A DNA stretch of 64,000 nt from Acrocarpospora catenulata (GCF_018476525.1 NZ_JAHCST010000005.1:186001-250000), one strand, 5' to 3'. Positions 15,452 through 24,414 are shown, numbered from the stretch's first letter. Numbers and translations: made by a program. Notes: generated by a model from the sequence alone, not told the origin.

Positions 15452-18364
15452 GTGCACTTCCGGATCTTGACCCGGTTGGAAGTGATCCCGGACCAGGGTG
15501 GTCCGCTTGCCATTTCGCCGATCAAGAGACGGGCTCTGTGCGCGCTGCTGCTCGCCGGTGAGCAGGGGCTTTCCGCCGCGGAGCTGATGGAGGCCGTGTG
15601 GGGCGACGGGTACGCCCGGGAGGGCTCCCTGAAAACCTGCCTCTCCCAGTTACGCCGAGTGCTCCCCGGACGCATCCCGGCCGGCGGCTCCGGCGGCTAC
15701 CGCATCGACTTCGGCCCCGCCGACACCCTGGACGCCCACCAGTTCCGGGCGTCGGTCGCCGAGGGCGCCGAGGCCACCCGCCGGGGCGAGCACGCCGCCG
15801 CGGTGACCGCCCTCCAGCGGGCCCTGGACCTGTGGGGGCAGGGCGAGCCGCCGCTGGCCGACCTGCCCGACCACACCGCCAGGCTCCGGCTGATGCGGGA
15901 CGAGCTGGTCTTCGAGCGGCGGGCCGCGCAGATCGCCCTGTTCCGCGAGCGCATCCATCTCGGCGAGCACCGTGACGTGCTCGGCGACCTGCGCCGGGGC
16001 ATCGCCGAGGACCCGTTCTCCGAGCAGCTGCACGCGCTGCTGATGACCGCGCTCTACCGCTCCGGCTACCGGGCCGAGGCGCTGCGCCACTTCGACGCCG
16101 TCGCCACGCTGCTGATGCGCGAGGCGGGCAGCGGGCCCGGCCTGGCGTTGCGCCAGCTCAGGGACGCCATCGACGCCGACGACGAGTCGCTGACGGCGGA
16201 ACGCGCCCCCGCCCAGGCCGCCGCGCCGCCCCCACCCCCGCCGCTCGCCCAGCTGCCGCCCGACGTGATCGACTTCACCGGCCGGGACGAGGAGGTGGCC
16301 CGGGTCACCGAGTTCCTCACCCCCGGCCCCGACGTCACCGGTGTGCCCATCGCCTCGCTGATCGGGCCCCCTGGCGTGGGCAAGTCGGCCCTGGCCATCC
16401 ACATCGCGCACCGGCTGCGCGGCGCCTTCCCCGACGGCCAGATCTACATCCACCTGGCGGGGATGTCCGCCCACCCCCGGGAGGCCGGGGAGGTCCTGGG
16501 CGAGCTGCTGGCCTTCATGGGGGCCGCCCCGGAGAGCCTGCCCGCCAGCACGGGGGAGCGGTCCGCGCTGTTCCGTTCCATGCTGGCCGGGCGCCGGGTG
16601 CTGGTGGTCATCGACGACGCGGCCGGCGCCGCCCACGTGCAGCCCTTCCTGCCTGGCACGGCCGGTTGCGCGGTCATCGTGACCTCCAGGGCCTACCTCA
16701 CGGGCGGGGCCGGTATCCGGCCCTTTCGGCTGGACCCGCTGCCGCGCGCGGCGGCCCTGCGGCTGCTCGAAGAGATCATCGGGCCCGAACGGGTCGCCGC
16801 GGAACCGGAGGCCGCCGACGAGGTGATGGCCGCCTGCGGCGGCTTCCCGCTGGCCGTGCGGATCGCGGGGGCCCGGCTGTCGGCCCAGCCCAACTGGCCC
16901 ATCGCGCACTTCGCCGGGCGGCTCAGCGACCGGCTCAGGGCACTGCGGGCCAGCGAGATGACGGTCAGCGCCAGCATCGCCGACAGCTACGACGCCCTGC
17001 CGGGGCCCGCCAGGCAGGCCTTCCGGGTGCTCGCGCTGGCCGGGCCCGGCGACTTCCCGGTCTGGCTGATCGCCATGCTGCTCGGCACCCTGGACGCCGA
17101 GGAACTGCTGGAGACCCTCTCCAACCGGAGCCTGCTGGTGACCGTCAGCGCGGGCACTCCCGGGCCGCCCAGGTACCGCCAGCACGACCTGCTCAGGGAC
17201 TTCGCGGAGTCCCGGCTGAACGACCACGTCAGCGAGCGGGACCTGGCCGTGGAACGGCTGCTGCTCGGCTGGCTGGAGCTGGCCGACCGGGCCGACGCCC
17301 GGCTGCCGGGGGAGCCGCACTTCCCCCGCCCCGCCAGGCTCAACGTGGAGCTGTTCGCCCCCGAGGAGGCCAGGGACCTGATCGACGCCGGTCCGGCCGG
17401 CTGGTTCGCCGCCGAGTGCGCCAACATCCTGGCCGCCATCCGGCTGGCCTGCCTGGAGCGCCGGTACCGGCTGGCGTATGGCCTGGCCCTGCGGCTGTCG
17501 TCGTACCTGTGCCAGCAGAGCAGGCACCGCGAGGCCGAGGACATGTGGGAGCGGGTGATGACCGCCGCGCTGGCCGAGGAGGACACCCGGCTGGCGGCGG
17601 AGGCGCGCCTGCGGCTGGCCGCCGTGGTGGGCCGCCAGCCCGGCCAGGAGCAGCGCTCGGTGACCCTGCTGACCACCTGCCTGGAGGTGTTCGAGCAAGT
17701 CGGCAACGCCGAGGGGGTGGCCAGGTCGCTGGCCTGGCGGGCCCTGGTGGGCCACCGGCTGGGCCAGGCCGACCAGGCGAGGGCGGACGCCGCGCGCGGC
17801 CTGGAGCTGGCCCGCGCGGTGGAGGACGCCCCCGCCGAGGTGGCCTGCCTGCGGGTGCTCGGCCTGGTGGCCGGGGGCCGCGGCCGGTTCGAGGAGGCCG
17901 TGCGGTTCTGCGAGGCGGCCTACACCCGGGGCGAGAAGGTGGCCAGGGAGACCGGCGAGCGCGCCTACGAGAGCCTGGCCCTGGACTCCCTGGTCACGGT
18001 ACGGCTGGCCGCCGGTCACCTGGACGAGGCCCTGCGCCTGAGCGACCACGGCCGCGCGCTGGCCAGGGAGAACGCCGACCTCCCCGCCGAGGCGGCCTTC
18101 CAGGAGTACGCCGGGGACGCCCTGGCGGGCCTGGCCAGGCACGCCGAGGCGATCGCCCGCTACACGGCCGCCGCCGGGCTGTTCGAACTCGCGCTGGACG
18201 AGCGGCGGCCGCCCCTCTGCCGCTGCAAGATCGCCGCGGTGTACGCGGCACAGGGCGCGGTGGGGGAGGCCCGGGCCATGGTGGACCGGAGCGCCCGGGA
18301 GCTGGAGAACCTGGGGTACCAGGTAGACGCGGCAGCGATGCGGAAAACAGCCGGGTCCTGGTGA
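15452..18364 (+). CDS. AfsR-type SARP transcriptional regulator with NB-ARC and TPRs
   Basis: A 970-residue protein. GTG at 15452 gives MHFRILTRLEV, the standard SARP beginning; GTG at 15419 would add 11 residues. Domains in order: OmpR-like winged helix (about 1-85, with LSAAELMEAVWGD), bacterial transcriptional activator domain BTAD (90-235), NB-ARC ATPase (about 255-560, Walker A GPPGVGKS with K311, Walker B LVVIDDAAG), then TPR-like helical repeats to the end. AfsR relatives integrate signals through ATP hydrolysis and TPR binding and activate secondary-metabolism genes by binding 11-bp spaced direct repeats. Such repeats occur at 8250-8282. No biosynthetic gene is directly adjacent. Confidence 0.9.
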   Translation: MHFRILTRLEVIPDQGGPLAISPIKRRALCALLLAGEQGLSAAELMEAVWGDGYAREGSLKTCLSQLRRVLPGRIPAGGSGGYRIDFGPADTLDAHQFRASVAEGAEATRRGEHAAAVTALQRALDLWGQGEPPLADLPDHTARLRLMRDELVFERRAAQIALFRERIHLGEHRDVLGDLRRGIAEDPFSEQLHALLMTALYRSGYRAEALRHFDAVATLLMREAGSGPGLALRQLRDAIDADDESLTAERAPAQAAAPPPPPPLAQLPPDVIDFTGRDEEVARVTEFLTPGPDVTGVPIASLIGPPGVGKSALAIHIAHRLRGAFPDGQIYIHLAGMSAHPREAGEVLGELLAFMGAAPESLPASTGERSALFRSMLAGRRVLVVIDDAAGAAHVQPFLPGTAGCAVIVTSRAYLTGGAGIRPFRLDPLPRAAALRLLEEIIGPERVAAEPEAADEVMAACGGFPLAVRIAGARLSAQPNWPIAHFAGRLSDRLRALRASEMTVSASIADSYDALPGPARQAFRVLALAGPGDFPVWLIAMLLGTLDAEELLETLSNRSLLVTVSAGTPGPPRYRQHDLLRDFAESRLNDHVSERDLAVERLLLGWLELADRADARLPGEPHFPRPARLNVELFAPEEARDLIDAGPAGWFAAECANILAAIRLACLERRYRLAYGLALRLSSYLCQQSRHREAEDMWERVMTAALAEEDTRLAAEARLRLAAVVGRQPGQEQRSVTLLTTCLEVFEQVGNAEGVARSLAWRALVGHRLGQADQARADAARGLELARAVEDAPAEVACLRVLGLVAGGRGRFEEAVRFCEAAYTRGEKVARETGERAYESLALDSLVTVRLAAGHLDEALRLSDHGRALARENADLPAEAAFQEYAGDALAGLARHAEAIARYTAAAGLFELALDERRPPLCRCKIAAVYAAQGAVGEARAMVDRSARELENLGYQVDAAAMRKTAGSW

Positions 18365-18658
18365 CTGTGACATTGGCCGCGCCTCCGGCACGGCGGCCGG
18401 GCACGGGATCGGTCCATCCGGAATGGCGAAATGGTTCAGCCCGGAACGCGAAAAATTCTTGGGCCAGATTTATCGGCCATGTCGGGCATGTAGTCATATA
18501 CTCGCGACGGTCAACACACGTTCATGGCGCCCGCGGAGAAACCCCGGGGACGGCATGACAACATGATCCGCACCTGACGTTTATAGCGTTGGTTGCTATG
18601 GTTGATCGGAGAAAGTGATCAAACGCTAGCTCCAATGGGCACCGGCGAGGGTGACTAC

Positions 18659-19477
18659 ATGAAGCGGCAGAACGTGTTCGACCCTGACTGTCCGAACGCC
18701 TCACGGATGTATGATCATCTGCTCGGGGGGAGCGACAACCACGCTCCGGACCGGGTGGCGGCCGAGGAGCTCCTCAAGGTCGCGCCGGACGCCGCGGACA
18801 TCGCGGTCCGGAACCGGGCGTTCCTCAAGCGCGCCGTGAAGTACCTCGCCGAACACGGGGTCCGGCAGTTCCTCGACATCGGCAGCGGCCTCCCGACCAG
18901 GGAGAACGTCCACCAGATGGCCCAGGCGGCGGCGCCGGGGGCGCGGGTCGTCTACGTGGACAACGACCCCATCGTCTTCGCCCACCTCCAGGCGATCCTC
19001 TCCGACGGCAACACGGTCGCCACCAGTGGCGACATGCGTGCGACGGAGCAGATCCTGGCCGACCCGCGGCTGAACGAGGTGATCAGCCTGGACGGGCCGG
19101 TGGGCGTCATTCTCACATCGGTCCTCCATTTCGTCCCCGACACCGACGGCCCACACGACATCGTGGCCCGGCTGATGCGGGCGATGCCCCGCGGCAGTTA
19201 TCTCGTGCTATCCCACGGAAAACACGCGGGGAGCGCCGGCGAAGCGGACGAGGCTCGAATTCTGGAAATATACAATCGAACTAACAAACCGCTTTATCCG
19301 CGTGGCGAGTCGCAGATAATTCAGTTCTTCGACGGTCTTGAAATCATTCAGCCCGGAGTCGTACCGGTCCAGGACTGGCGTCCGAACGGGGACGGTCCGG
19401 TGGGCCGCACGCCGGTCCGGGCGCCGGGCGAGGGGCCCGGCGCCGTGCTCGGCGGGGTGGCGGTCAAGATTCACTGA
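18659..19477 (+). CDS. SAM-dependent methyltransferase, DUF574/Methyltransf_19
   Basis: A 272-residue protein starting at ATG 18659 (GAGG 10 bases upstream). It has the actinomycete DUF574 signatures: ASRMYDHLLGGSDNHAPDR near residue 15, the SAM-binding loop FLDIGSGLPTRENVH and VVYVDNDPIV with the acidic ribose-binding residue. The family is abundant in actinomycetes and its substrate is unknown. The last 14 bases overlap the convergent XRE gene. A second copy of the family lies at 21169-21978, on the other strand beyond another XRE gene. Confidence 0.85.
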   Translation: MKRQNVFDPDCPNASRMYDHLLGGSDNHAPDRVAAEELLKVAPDAADIAVRNRAFLKRAVKYLAEHGVRQFLDIGSGLPTRENVHQMAQAAAPGARVVYVDNDPIVFAHLQAILSDGNTVATSGDMRATEQILADPRLNEVISLDGPVGVILTSVLHFVPDTDGPHDIVARLMRAMPRGSYLVLSHGKHAGSAGEADEARILEIYNRTNKPLYPRGESQIIQFFDGLEIIQPGVVPVQDWRPNGDGPVGRTPVRAPGEGPGAVLGGVAVKIH

Positions 19478-19862
19478 CCGCCGCCGCGTTCTCTCCGACC
19501 CGGCGGATGTAGGTAATCATCAGCAGCGCCCCGGACTGACGGTATTCGACCTTGTCACCAGGGCGGAACCCGGCCAGGGGGCGCTTCAGGGGCCGCAGCA
19601 GCCGGCGGTTGGCCGAGCCACGGGTCTCCACCGAGTACTGCACCGGGATGCCGGCTTTCCCGTAGAGCAGGTACTCCACGGTGCAGCCGAGTTCCGCGGC
19701 CAGCGCCGCGGTCACCTCGGGCGAGGGGACCCGCCGGCCGGTCTCGATCAGGGAGATGTAGCTGTCGTTCACATGGGCGCGCCGCGCCAGTCTGTCCTGG
19801 GTCAGGCCCGCCTCCTTGCGGAGTTGGCGGAGGCGGTCACCCAGTGCCTCGGACACCGTCAC
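19464..19862 (-). CDS. XRE-family transcriptional regulator
   Basis: A 132-residue protein. GTG at 19862 chosen because AAAGG lies 8 bases upstream; a TTG at 19889 has no such site. Residues 5-65 are a Cro/C1-type HTH: LRQLRKEAGLTQDRLARRAHV, then NDSYISLIETGRR with the recognition helix. The C-terminal 60 residues form a basic beta-rich part (RPGDKVEYRQSGALLMI). A palindrome AGTTCT-ATAG-AGAACT about 90 bp upstream may be its own operator. It overlaps the convergent methyltransferase gene by 14 bases. Confidence 0.82.
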   Translation of the reverse strand: MTVSEALGDRLRQLRKEAGLTQDRLARRAHVNDSYISLIETGRRVPSPEVTAALAAELGCTVEYLLYGKAGIPVQYSVETRGSANRRLLRPLKRPLAGFRPGDKVEYRQSGALLMITYIRRVGENAAAVSES

Positions 19863-19951
19863 TTGACTAGCCTTTCGACCTCGAGTCAATTGACGTCATG
19901 CTTACATGTGTACCCAGTGAATAGGAAGACCCCAATTTTTGGCAAGAGGCA

Positions 19952-19967
19952 AGTTCTATAGAGAACT
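19952..19967. promoter_or_regulatory. Palindrome AGTTCT-ATAG-AGAACT
   Basis: Perfect 6-bp arms in an AT-rich stretch upstream of the XRE gene at 19862. Its right part, TATAGAGAACT, resembles the TATCTAGAGAACT repeats at 8578-8644. Probable operator; the regulator is unknown. Confidence 0.45.
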
Positions 19968-20156
19968 CGAATGTCCGGGATATTAAGCGGGAATTGCATA
20001 TCAGTTTGCCACACCCGGTACTTAGCCGGGGAAATAGAAGAGCAGCCCCGATGACCTGCGGATTCGAGCCGCGGCGATACGGGTGGGCCGTTTTGACATT
20101 CCGGTCGAAGGGTGACGCGGATCACAGGCCGGGAACGTTCCGAGCCCCCGTTCCGG

Positions 20157-21029
20157 TTACGCAGAGCGATGCCCGTTGGGAATCGACCGGGCCGATCCGA
20201 TCAAGAACTGGAGGCTCTCGTCCGGGGGCAGCGCGGCGTTGCGGATGCGGCCGAACAGGGTCTCGTAGCGGGTCGTGGCGTCGGATTCGGTCAGCACGAG
20301 ATCGTCGGTGACGGTGTCCACGGCCACCACCGTGGGGTCGCCGGGATCGGCGAAGGTGTAGATCGAGAACGCGGATCGAGGCAGGCTGTAGCCGTCGATC
20401 ACCGCGTCGATGGGCAGCACCCGGAGCGTGATCTTGGGGTCCCCGTTGACGGTGGCCGCGAGGTGATAAAGCTGTTGCTGCACCACTTCCGCGGGCGCCG
20501 CGCGGCGCCGGATGGCCACCTCGTCAACGATCACTTCGTAGGTCGGGCCGCCCGGCCGGCGGAGCATGCGCTGCCGCCCCAGCCGGGCCTCCGCGGCCTT
20601 GTCGGGGCGGAATCCGGCCGCCCCGTCCCGGCGGTCGGCGTCCGCCCGCGCCCGGGTGAACTCGGCGGTCTGGAGCAGCCCCGGCAGGAAGGTCATCTGG
20701 AACTCGCGGATGGTCTGCGCGCCCGCCTCCAGGTCGGCGAAGAGCGCCTGCCGCTCGCCCATCGCCTTGTTCGACTCCCACCAGCCGCGCTCGCCCGCCT
20801 CCCGGGCGATGGTGATGATCTGGGTCCACCGCTCGCCGTGCACGGCGAGCTCCTCCAGGATGGCCATGATGTCGGCCAGATCGACCACGTGGCCGTTCTC
20901 CAGTCGAGAAATCTGAGCGCGCGGCAGACCGATGCGCTTGGCCAGTTGCTCGTGGGTCAGCTGGGCGGAGGTGCGCAACCTGCGCAGCTCGGCGGCCAGG
21001 CGGAGGCGGCGCACGTAGGGGCTGATCAT
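20157..21029 (-). CDS. XRE regulator with DUF5753 (WhiJ-like)
   Basis: A 290-residue protein with a GGAGG ribosome binding site. Residues 10-75 are a Cro/C1 HTH (LRTSAQLTHEQLAKRIGLPR, then AQISRLENGHV) and residues 90-275 are DUF5753, beginning at the family signature ERGWWES and including FLPGLLQTAEFTRA. In Streptomyces the WhiJ/abaA family of HTH-DUF5753 proteins is encoded near small DUF397 proteins and anti-sigma-like ATPases that together affect development and antibiotic production. A DUF397 gene (22549) and an HATPase gene (23213) are within 2.5 kb here, which fits this arrangement. Confidence 0.88.
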   Translation of the reverse strand: MISPYVRRLRLAAELRRLRTSAQLTHEQLAKRIGLPRAQISRLENGHVVDLADIMAILEELAVHGERWTQIITIAREAGERGWWESNKAMGERQALFADLEAGAQTIREFQMTFLPGLLQTAEFTRARADADRRDGAAGFRPDKAAEARLGRQRMLRRPGGPTYEVIVDEVAIRRRAAPAEVVQQQLYHLAATVNGDPKITLRVLPIDAVIDGYSLPRSAFSIYTFADPGDPTVVAVDTVTDDLVLTESDATTRYETLFGRIRNAALPPDESLQFLIGSARSIPNGHRSA

Positions 21030-21168
21030 CGCCGCCTCCGGCCCTGGGCTGTCGTCTCTCGCATGGCCCGTCCCTCCGCCTGTCCGCTTCTGCTGACGTT
21101 TCTAGTGACATTTACGGTTTAGGTGCTTGTGCCCCCGTATATCGTCTCGTGCTTCCGGCGGTGGCCGG

Positions 21169-21978
21169 TCACGGCACGCGGGCCACGCCGGCGTGCCCGG
21201 TGATCGCGTCCGCCGGAACCTGCTCGTCCGGGTCGGGCCGCCACAGGTGCCACTGCGTCAGCCCCGGCTCCACCAGCTCCAGGCCGTCGAAGAACCGGGC
21301 CACCTCCTCCCGGGAGCGCAGCCGCTGGCCGGTGGCCACGTGCTGGTTGTAGCGCTTGGTCGCCTCGCCCTGGGTGGCCGGGAGCAGGTCGCTGGCCGGG
21401 TGCGAGACCACCAGGTAGCTGCCCGCGGGCACCGCGTCGACCAGCCGGGCCACGATGCCGTACGGGTCGTCCTCGTCCTGGATGTGGTGGAGCACGCCGA
21501 GCAGCAGGATCGCGGTCGGGCGGGAGAGGTCGAGGGTGCGACCGGCCTCGCGGAGCACCCGGTCGGTGTCCTTCAGGTCGGCGCTGACGTAGTCGGTGGC
21601 GCCCTCGGGGCCGGTCTTCAGCAGCTCGTGGGCGTGCGCCAGCACGATGGGGTCGTTGTCCAGGTAGACCACCCGGGCCCCCGGCGCCGCCGCCTGGGCC
21701 ACCTCGTGCACGTTGTTCTCGTTCGGGATGCCGGTCCCGATGTCCAGGAACTGGTCCACCCCCTGCTCGCCCGCCAGCCAGCGCACGACCCGCACCAGGA
21801 AGGCCCGGTTGGCGCGTACGCTGTAGCGCAGGCCCGGGCGGGCGGCCAGCACGGCGTCCCCGGCCGCGCGGTCGGCGGCGAAGTTGGTGCTGCCGCCGAG
21901 CCAGTAGTCGTACACGCGGGCCGAATGGGCCGTGCTGGTGTCGATGTTGATCGGCTCGGCCTCGTAGCTGTCAGACAC
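21169..21978 (-). CDS. SAM-dependent methyltransferase, DUF574/Methyltransf_19 (second copy)
   Basis: A 269-residue protein from GTG 21978 (AAAGG upstream). It shows the family motifs ARVYDYWLGGSTNFAADR, QFLDIGTGIPNENNVHEVAQ, VVYLDNDPIVL and LLGVLHHIQDEDDPYGIVAR. It is clearly homologous to the 18659-19477 protein (shared VAQAAAPGARVVY-DNDPIV core) but divergent enough to have a separate history. Upstream it has a 570-base control region with two palindromes. The family's substrate is unknown. Confidence 0.85.
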   Translation of the reverse strand: MSDSYEAEPINIDTSTAHSARVYDYWLGGSTNFAADRAAGDAVLAARPGLRYSVRANRAFLVRVVRWLAGEQGVDQFLDIGTGIPNENNVHEVAQAAAPGARVVYLDNDPIVLAHAHELLKTGPEGATDYVSADLKDTDRVLREAGRTLDLSRPTAILLLGVLHHIQDEDDPYGIVARLVDAVPAGSYLVVSHPASDLLPATQGEATKRYNQHVATGQRLRSREEVARFFDGLELVEPGLTQWHLWRPDPDEQVPADAITGHAGVARVP

Positions 21979-22057
21979 AGCGCACCTTTCGATGACGTCC
22001 ACCCGGCTGGACATCTCCGGGTTCCCCACGGTCCTGGCTTTTCGATCGGTGCTGAGT

Positions 22058-22090
22058 ATCCATCTGTATGGATGCCCCGGCAAGGCATCC
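22058..22090. promoter_or_regulatory. Two overlapping inverted repeats
   Basis: ATCCAT-CTGT-ATGGAT (22058-22073) overlaps GGATGCC-N7-GGCATCC (22070-22090). They could form alternative hairpins or adjacent operator sites about 80-110 bp upstream of the methyltransferase start at 21978. Confidence 0.45.
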
Positions 22091-22210
22091 GAATGGATGT
22101 TCCGGGCGGGGCGGGATGTTGCGGTCGCAGGGGTTCGTTGGGGGATGGACGTTACGGATCGCCGATATCCGGCTTACCCCGTGCACGGCGATATTCCGGA
22201 CATGCGACAC

Positions 22211-22226
22211 TTTTGTACTGTCCAGG
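22211..22226 (+). promoter_or_regulatory. TTTGTACTGTCCAGGG-type motif, copy 1
   Basis: TTTGTACTGTCCAGGG matches TTTGGACTGTCCATGG at 23053-23068 at 14 of 16 positions. It lies about 320 bp upstream of DUF397. TTTGTACTGTCC-like sites in front of XRE-DUF5753/DUF397 loci are likely operators of this regulator class; that is inference. Confidence 0.45.
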
Positions 22227-22548
22227 GTTGGCCGATGTCCGGAGGACGGGAATGCACGGTCCCTGCGCGCATCACGGCGCACATCAAGGTGCGCATGAGG
22301 GTGCACACCATCGCCCGCACCAACGCCGCTGACCACCGGGCGGGCCGGGACAGCGAGGTCGGCGGCCGCTCCGGAGCAGGCAGACGCGACCCCGAAGGCG
22401 ATCGACCTCGACAGGTGATCGGTCTCGGGGCCGCGCGACCGCGTGCCGTCCACCCGGCCGCCGGCCGGGACGCACAGGCGCGTCCGGCCCACCGCACTGG
22501 GGCACCCCTCGTGACCGAACCCCAGTCACTGAGCGAGAAAGACCGTTC

Positions 22549-22785
22549 ATGAGCCCAGAGAGCAAGTTCACCAACTGGCGCAAGTCCACCCGCTCCAGCG
22601 GCGGCGACAACTGCGTCGAAGTCGCGACCGCCACCACCGCCACCACCGGGACATCCGGCGCCGACCGGGTCATCGGGGTCCGCGACTCCAAGCAGCGCGG
22701 CCGGGGCCCGGTGCTGGAGTTCACCCCCGCGGAATGGCGCGCTTTCGTGGAGGGGGTTAAGGGCGGTGAATTCGACCTGACCTGA
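22549..22785 (+). CDS. DUF397 family protein
   Basis: A 78-residue protein with the DUF397 hallmarks: F-x-NWRKSTRSSGGDNCVEVA at the start, a central VRDSKQRGRGPVLEF and a final EWRAFVEGVKGGEF. A Thr/Ala-rich insertion of about 12 residues (TATTATTGTSGA) separates the first two motifs. DUF397 proteins are small partners of HTH-DUF5753 regulators, such as the one at 20157, and function in developmental and antibiotic control in Streptomyces. A strong terminator follows. Confidence 0.92.
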   Translation: MSPESKFTNWRKSTRSSGGDNCVEVATATTATTGTSGADRVIGVRDSKQRGRGPVLEFTPAEWRAFVEGVKGGEFDLT

Positions 22786-22800
22786 CGCGCCCGCCGCCGC

Positions 22801-22838
22801 GAAGAGCCGGGATCCGCCCGCGCGGATTCCGGCTCTTC
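22801..22838 (+). terminator. Terminator after DUF397
   Basis: GAAGAGCCGG-g-ATCCGC / GCGGAT-t-CCGGCTCTTC, a 16-bp stem with one mismatch and a 4-base loop, followed by CCGTTTT. A typical intrinsic terminator. Confidence 0.85.
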
Positions 22839-23051
22839 CCGTTTTGGCAGCTCAATGCGTACTGGACCCTTTTTGCGCAAGCTCAAGTGGTGTTTGCGGG
22901 CCTTTCGAATTTCGGTATCCGGGGCAGTCGGTCAGGGACGCCGTGCGGGGCCGCCGGGAAGGAAATTAACGCAGGGAAAGTAGGTGTCCTTACCGGACGG
23001 TCAAGCCTTGCACCCGACCGGGGACCGATAGATACTTAGGACGTTCCGCAA

Positions 23052-23068
23052 ATTTGGACTGTCCATGG
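23052..23068 (+). promoter_or_regulatory. TTTGGACTGTCCATGG motif, copy 2
   Basis: Partner of the 22211-22226 motif, about 150 bp upstream of the HATPase start. Probably bound by the same regulator. Confidence 0.45.
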
Positions 23069-23212
23069 TACGGGTGAACCTTGCGACGCCGTGGTCGCGC
23101 GAATGCCCGGAAGCGCAGACGCCAAGCGTTTGGGGGCGACATTTCCGCTAGTCCGGAACCCGGCCTCGAGCGAGCGGCTGTCCGCGTGCTTCGACGTGAG
23201 GAGATCGACGGT

Positions 23213-23767
23213 GTGAGAGGGACAGAGTCCGCGCTCGCCTCGCCGCTCATGGGATTCGCCGACATGAGATTCGCCGACCAGAGTTTCCCCGCCTCCGGCA
23301 TCGGTCCGGCCGCCTCGCTCGCCACCTGGCCGTTGGCGGCCGGGTCCCACACGGTGGTGCGCAGCCGCGACCTGATGCGCGGCGTGCTGACCGGCCTGGG
23401 CTTCAACGGCGAGACCGTCGACGACGGCGTGGTCATGGTCTCCGAACTGGTCACCAACGCGATGCGGCACGCCGTCGCCCCTTTCGAGCTCCGGCTCTAC
23501 CGGAGCCCGCGGGTGGTGGTCTGCGAGGTGGTGGACGGTCTGGAGACCCTCCCCAAACTCCCGTCGACCGGCCGTGCGCCGCTGACCCTGGACGACATCG
23601 ACGCCGTCCTCGACCCGGCCCTGCTGGAGTGCGGGCGCGGCCTCGACGTGGTCCACCGCCTCTCCCAGGGCTGGTGCGGCGCCTACCCCACCAAGATCAG
23701 CACGACCATCCCCACCACCACCGGCAAGGCGGTGGCTTTCGCCCTTCCCTTGCCCGACATTTCCTGA
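23213..23767 (+). CDS. Anti-sigma-factor-like ATP-binding protein (HATPase)
   Basis: A 184-residue protein from GTG 23213 with GAGGAG 9 bases upstream. It has the GHKL/HATPase_c_2 pattern of actinomycete regulatory kinases: N-box VVMVSELVTNAMRHA near residue 80 with the Mg-binding Asn, and G-box LECGRGLDVVHRLSQGWG. It is the third component commonly found near HTH-DUF5753 and DUF397 genes; such proteins are thought to act as anti-sigma or anti-anti-sigma switching kinases. No catalytic residue loss is apparent. Confidence 0.85.
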   Translation: MRGTESALASPLMGFADMRFADQSFPASGIGPAASLATWPLAAGSHTVVRSRDLMRGVLTGLGFNGETVDDGVVMVSELVTNAMRHAVAPFELRLYRSPRVVVCEVVDGLETLPKLPSTGRAPLTLDDIDAVLDPALLECGRGLDVVHRLSQGWCGAYPTKISTTIPTTTGKAVAFALPLPDIS

Positions 23768-23838
23768 AACGGGGTCATTCCTCGGGTGGGCCGGCAATCC
23801 GTTCGCGGAGCCGGACGTGGGTGTGCGAGGGTGACGGG

Positions 23839-24414
23839 ATGTCCGATATCGCGAGACTGCCCCGGTCGGTGGCGGAGGCCGTCGCGGCCGAGCAGGCCGG
23901 GCGGCGGTTACGTTACGTCTACTTCTGGGGCCACCGGCCGAACCGGGACGGCGGCGTCGGCGCCGGGTGCCTGAGCCAGTGGTGGCCGGCCGAGTTCACC
24001 GAGAACGGCCAGGTGTTCCGTACCGCCGAGCACTACATGATGGCCCACAAGGCGTGGCTGTTCGGGGACGAGGCCACCGCGCGACGGATCCTGGCCGCCG
24101 CCACGCCGGGGGAGGCCAAGGCCCTGGGGCGGGGCGTCGGAGGCTTCGACGAGGAGGTCTGGGCCGCGCACCGGTACGCCATCGTGGTGCGGGCGAGCAC
24201 CGCCAAGTTCGGGCAGCACCCGGAGCTGCGGGCGTACCTGCTCGGCAGCCGCGGCCGGGTGCTGGTGGAGGCCAGCCCGCTGGACCGTGTCTGGGGCATC
24301 GGCCTGGCCGCGGGCGACCCCGCCGCCGCCTCGCCCGCCACCTGGCAGGGCCTCAACCTGCTCGGGTTCGCGCTGATGGACGCCCGGGACGCGCTGGAGA
24401 GCCCGAGCCGGTAG
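23839..24414 (+). CDS. NADAR family protein (YbiA-like)
   Basis: A 191-residue protein with NADAR features: YVYFWGHRP, CLSQWWPAEFTENGQVFRTA followed by EHYMMAHKAWLFGD, a central GRGVGGFDEEVWAAHRY and LLEASPLDRVWGIGL near the C-terminus. NADAR proteins hydrolyse N-glycosidic bonds in riboflavin intermediates or ADP-ribosyl-type adducts; the Glu of TAEHYMM and the Trp of VWGIG are conserved family residues. ATG 23839 follows a GAGGGTGACGGG stretch. It stands alone between the HATPase and the AviRb-like gene. Confidence 0.9.
   Translation: MSDIARLPRSVAEAVAAEQAGRRLRYVYFWGHRPNRDGGVGAGCLSQWWPAEFTENGQVFRTAEHYMMAHKAWLFGDEATARRILAAATPGEAKALGRGVGGFDEEVWAAHRYAIVVRASTAKFGQHPELRAYLLGSRGRVLVEASPLDRVWGIGLAAGDPAAASPATWQGLNLLGFALMDARDALESPSR

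Larger units (their letters stand above)
21979..22548. other. Intergenic control region
   Basis: 570 bases between the methyltransferase (-) and the DUF397 gene (+). It contains overlapping palindromes at 22058-22090, and the TTTG-x-ACTGTCCA motif at 22211-22226 shared with the region at 23052. No convincing gene was seen. Confidence 0.6.
22786..23212. other. Intergenic region with terminator and motif
   Basis: 427 bases between DUF397 and the HATPase gene. It contains the terminator at 22801-22838 and the second TTTGGACTGTCCATGG motif at 23053-23068. The upstream extension of the HATPase frame (from 23081) is Arg-rich and not supported. Confidence 0.6.

Noticed and set aside
15650-18391. 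913-residue minus-strand open frame
   Set aside because: Antisense shadow of the SARP gene.
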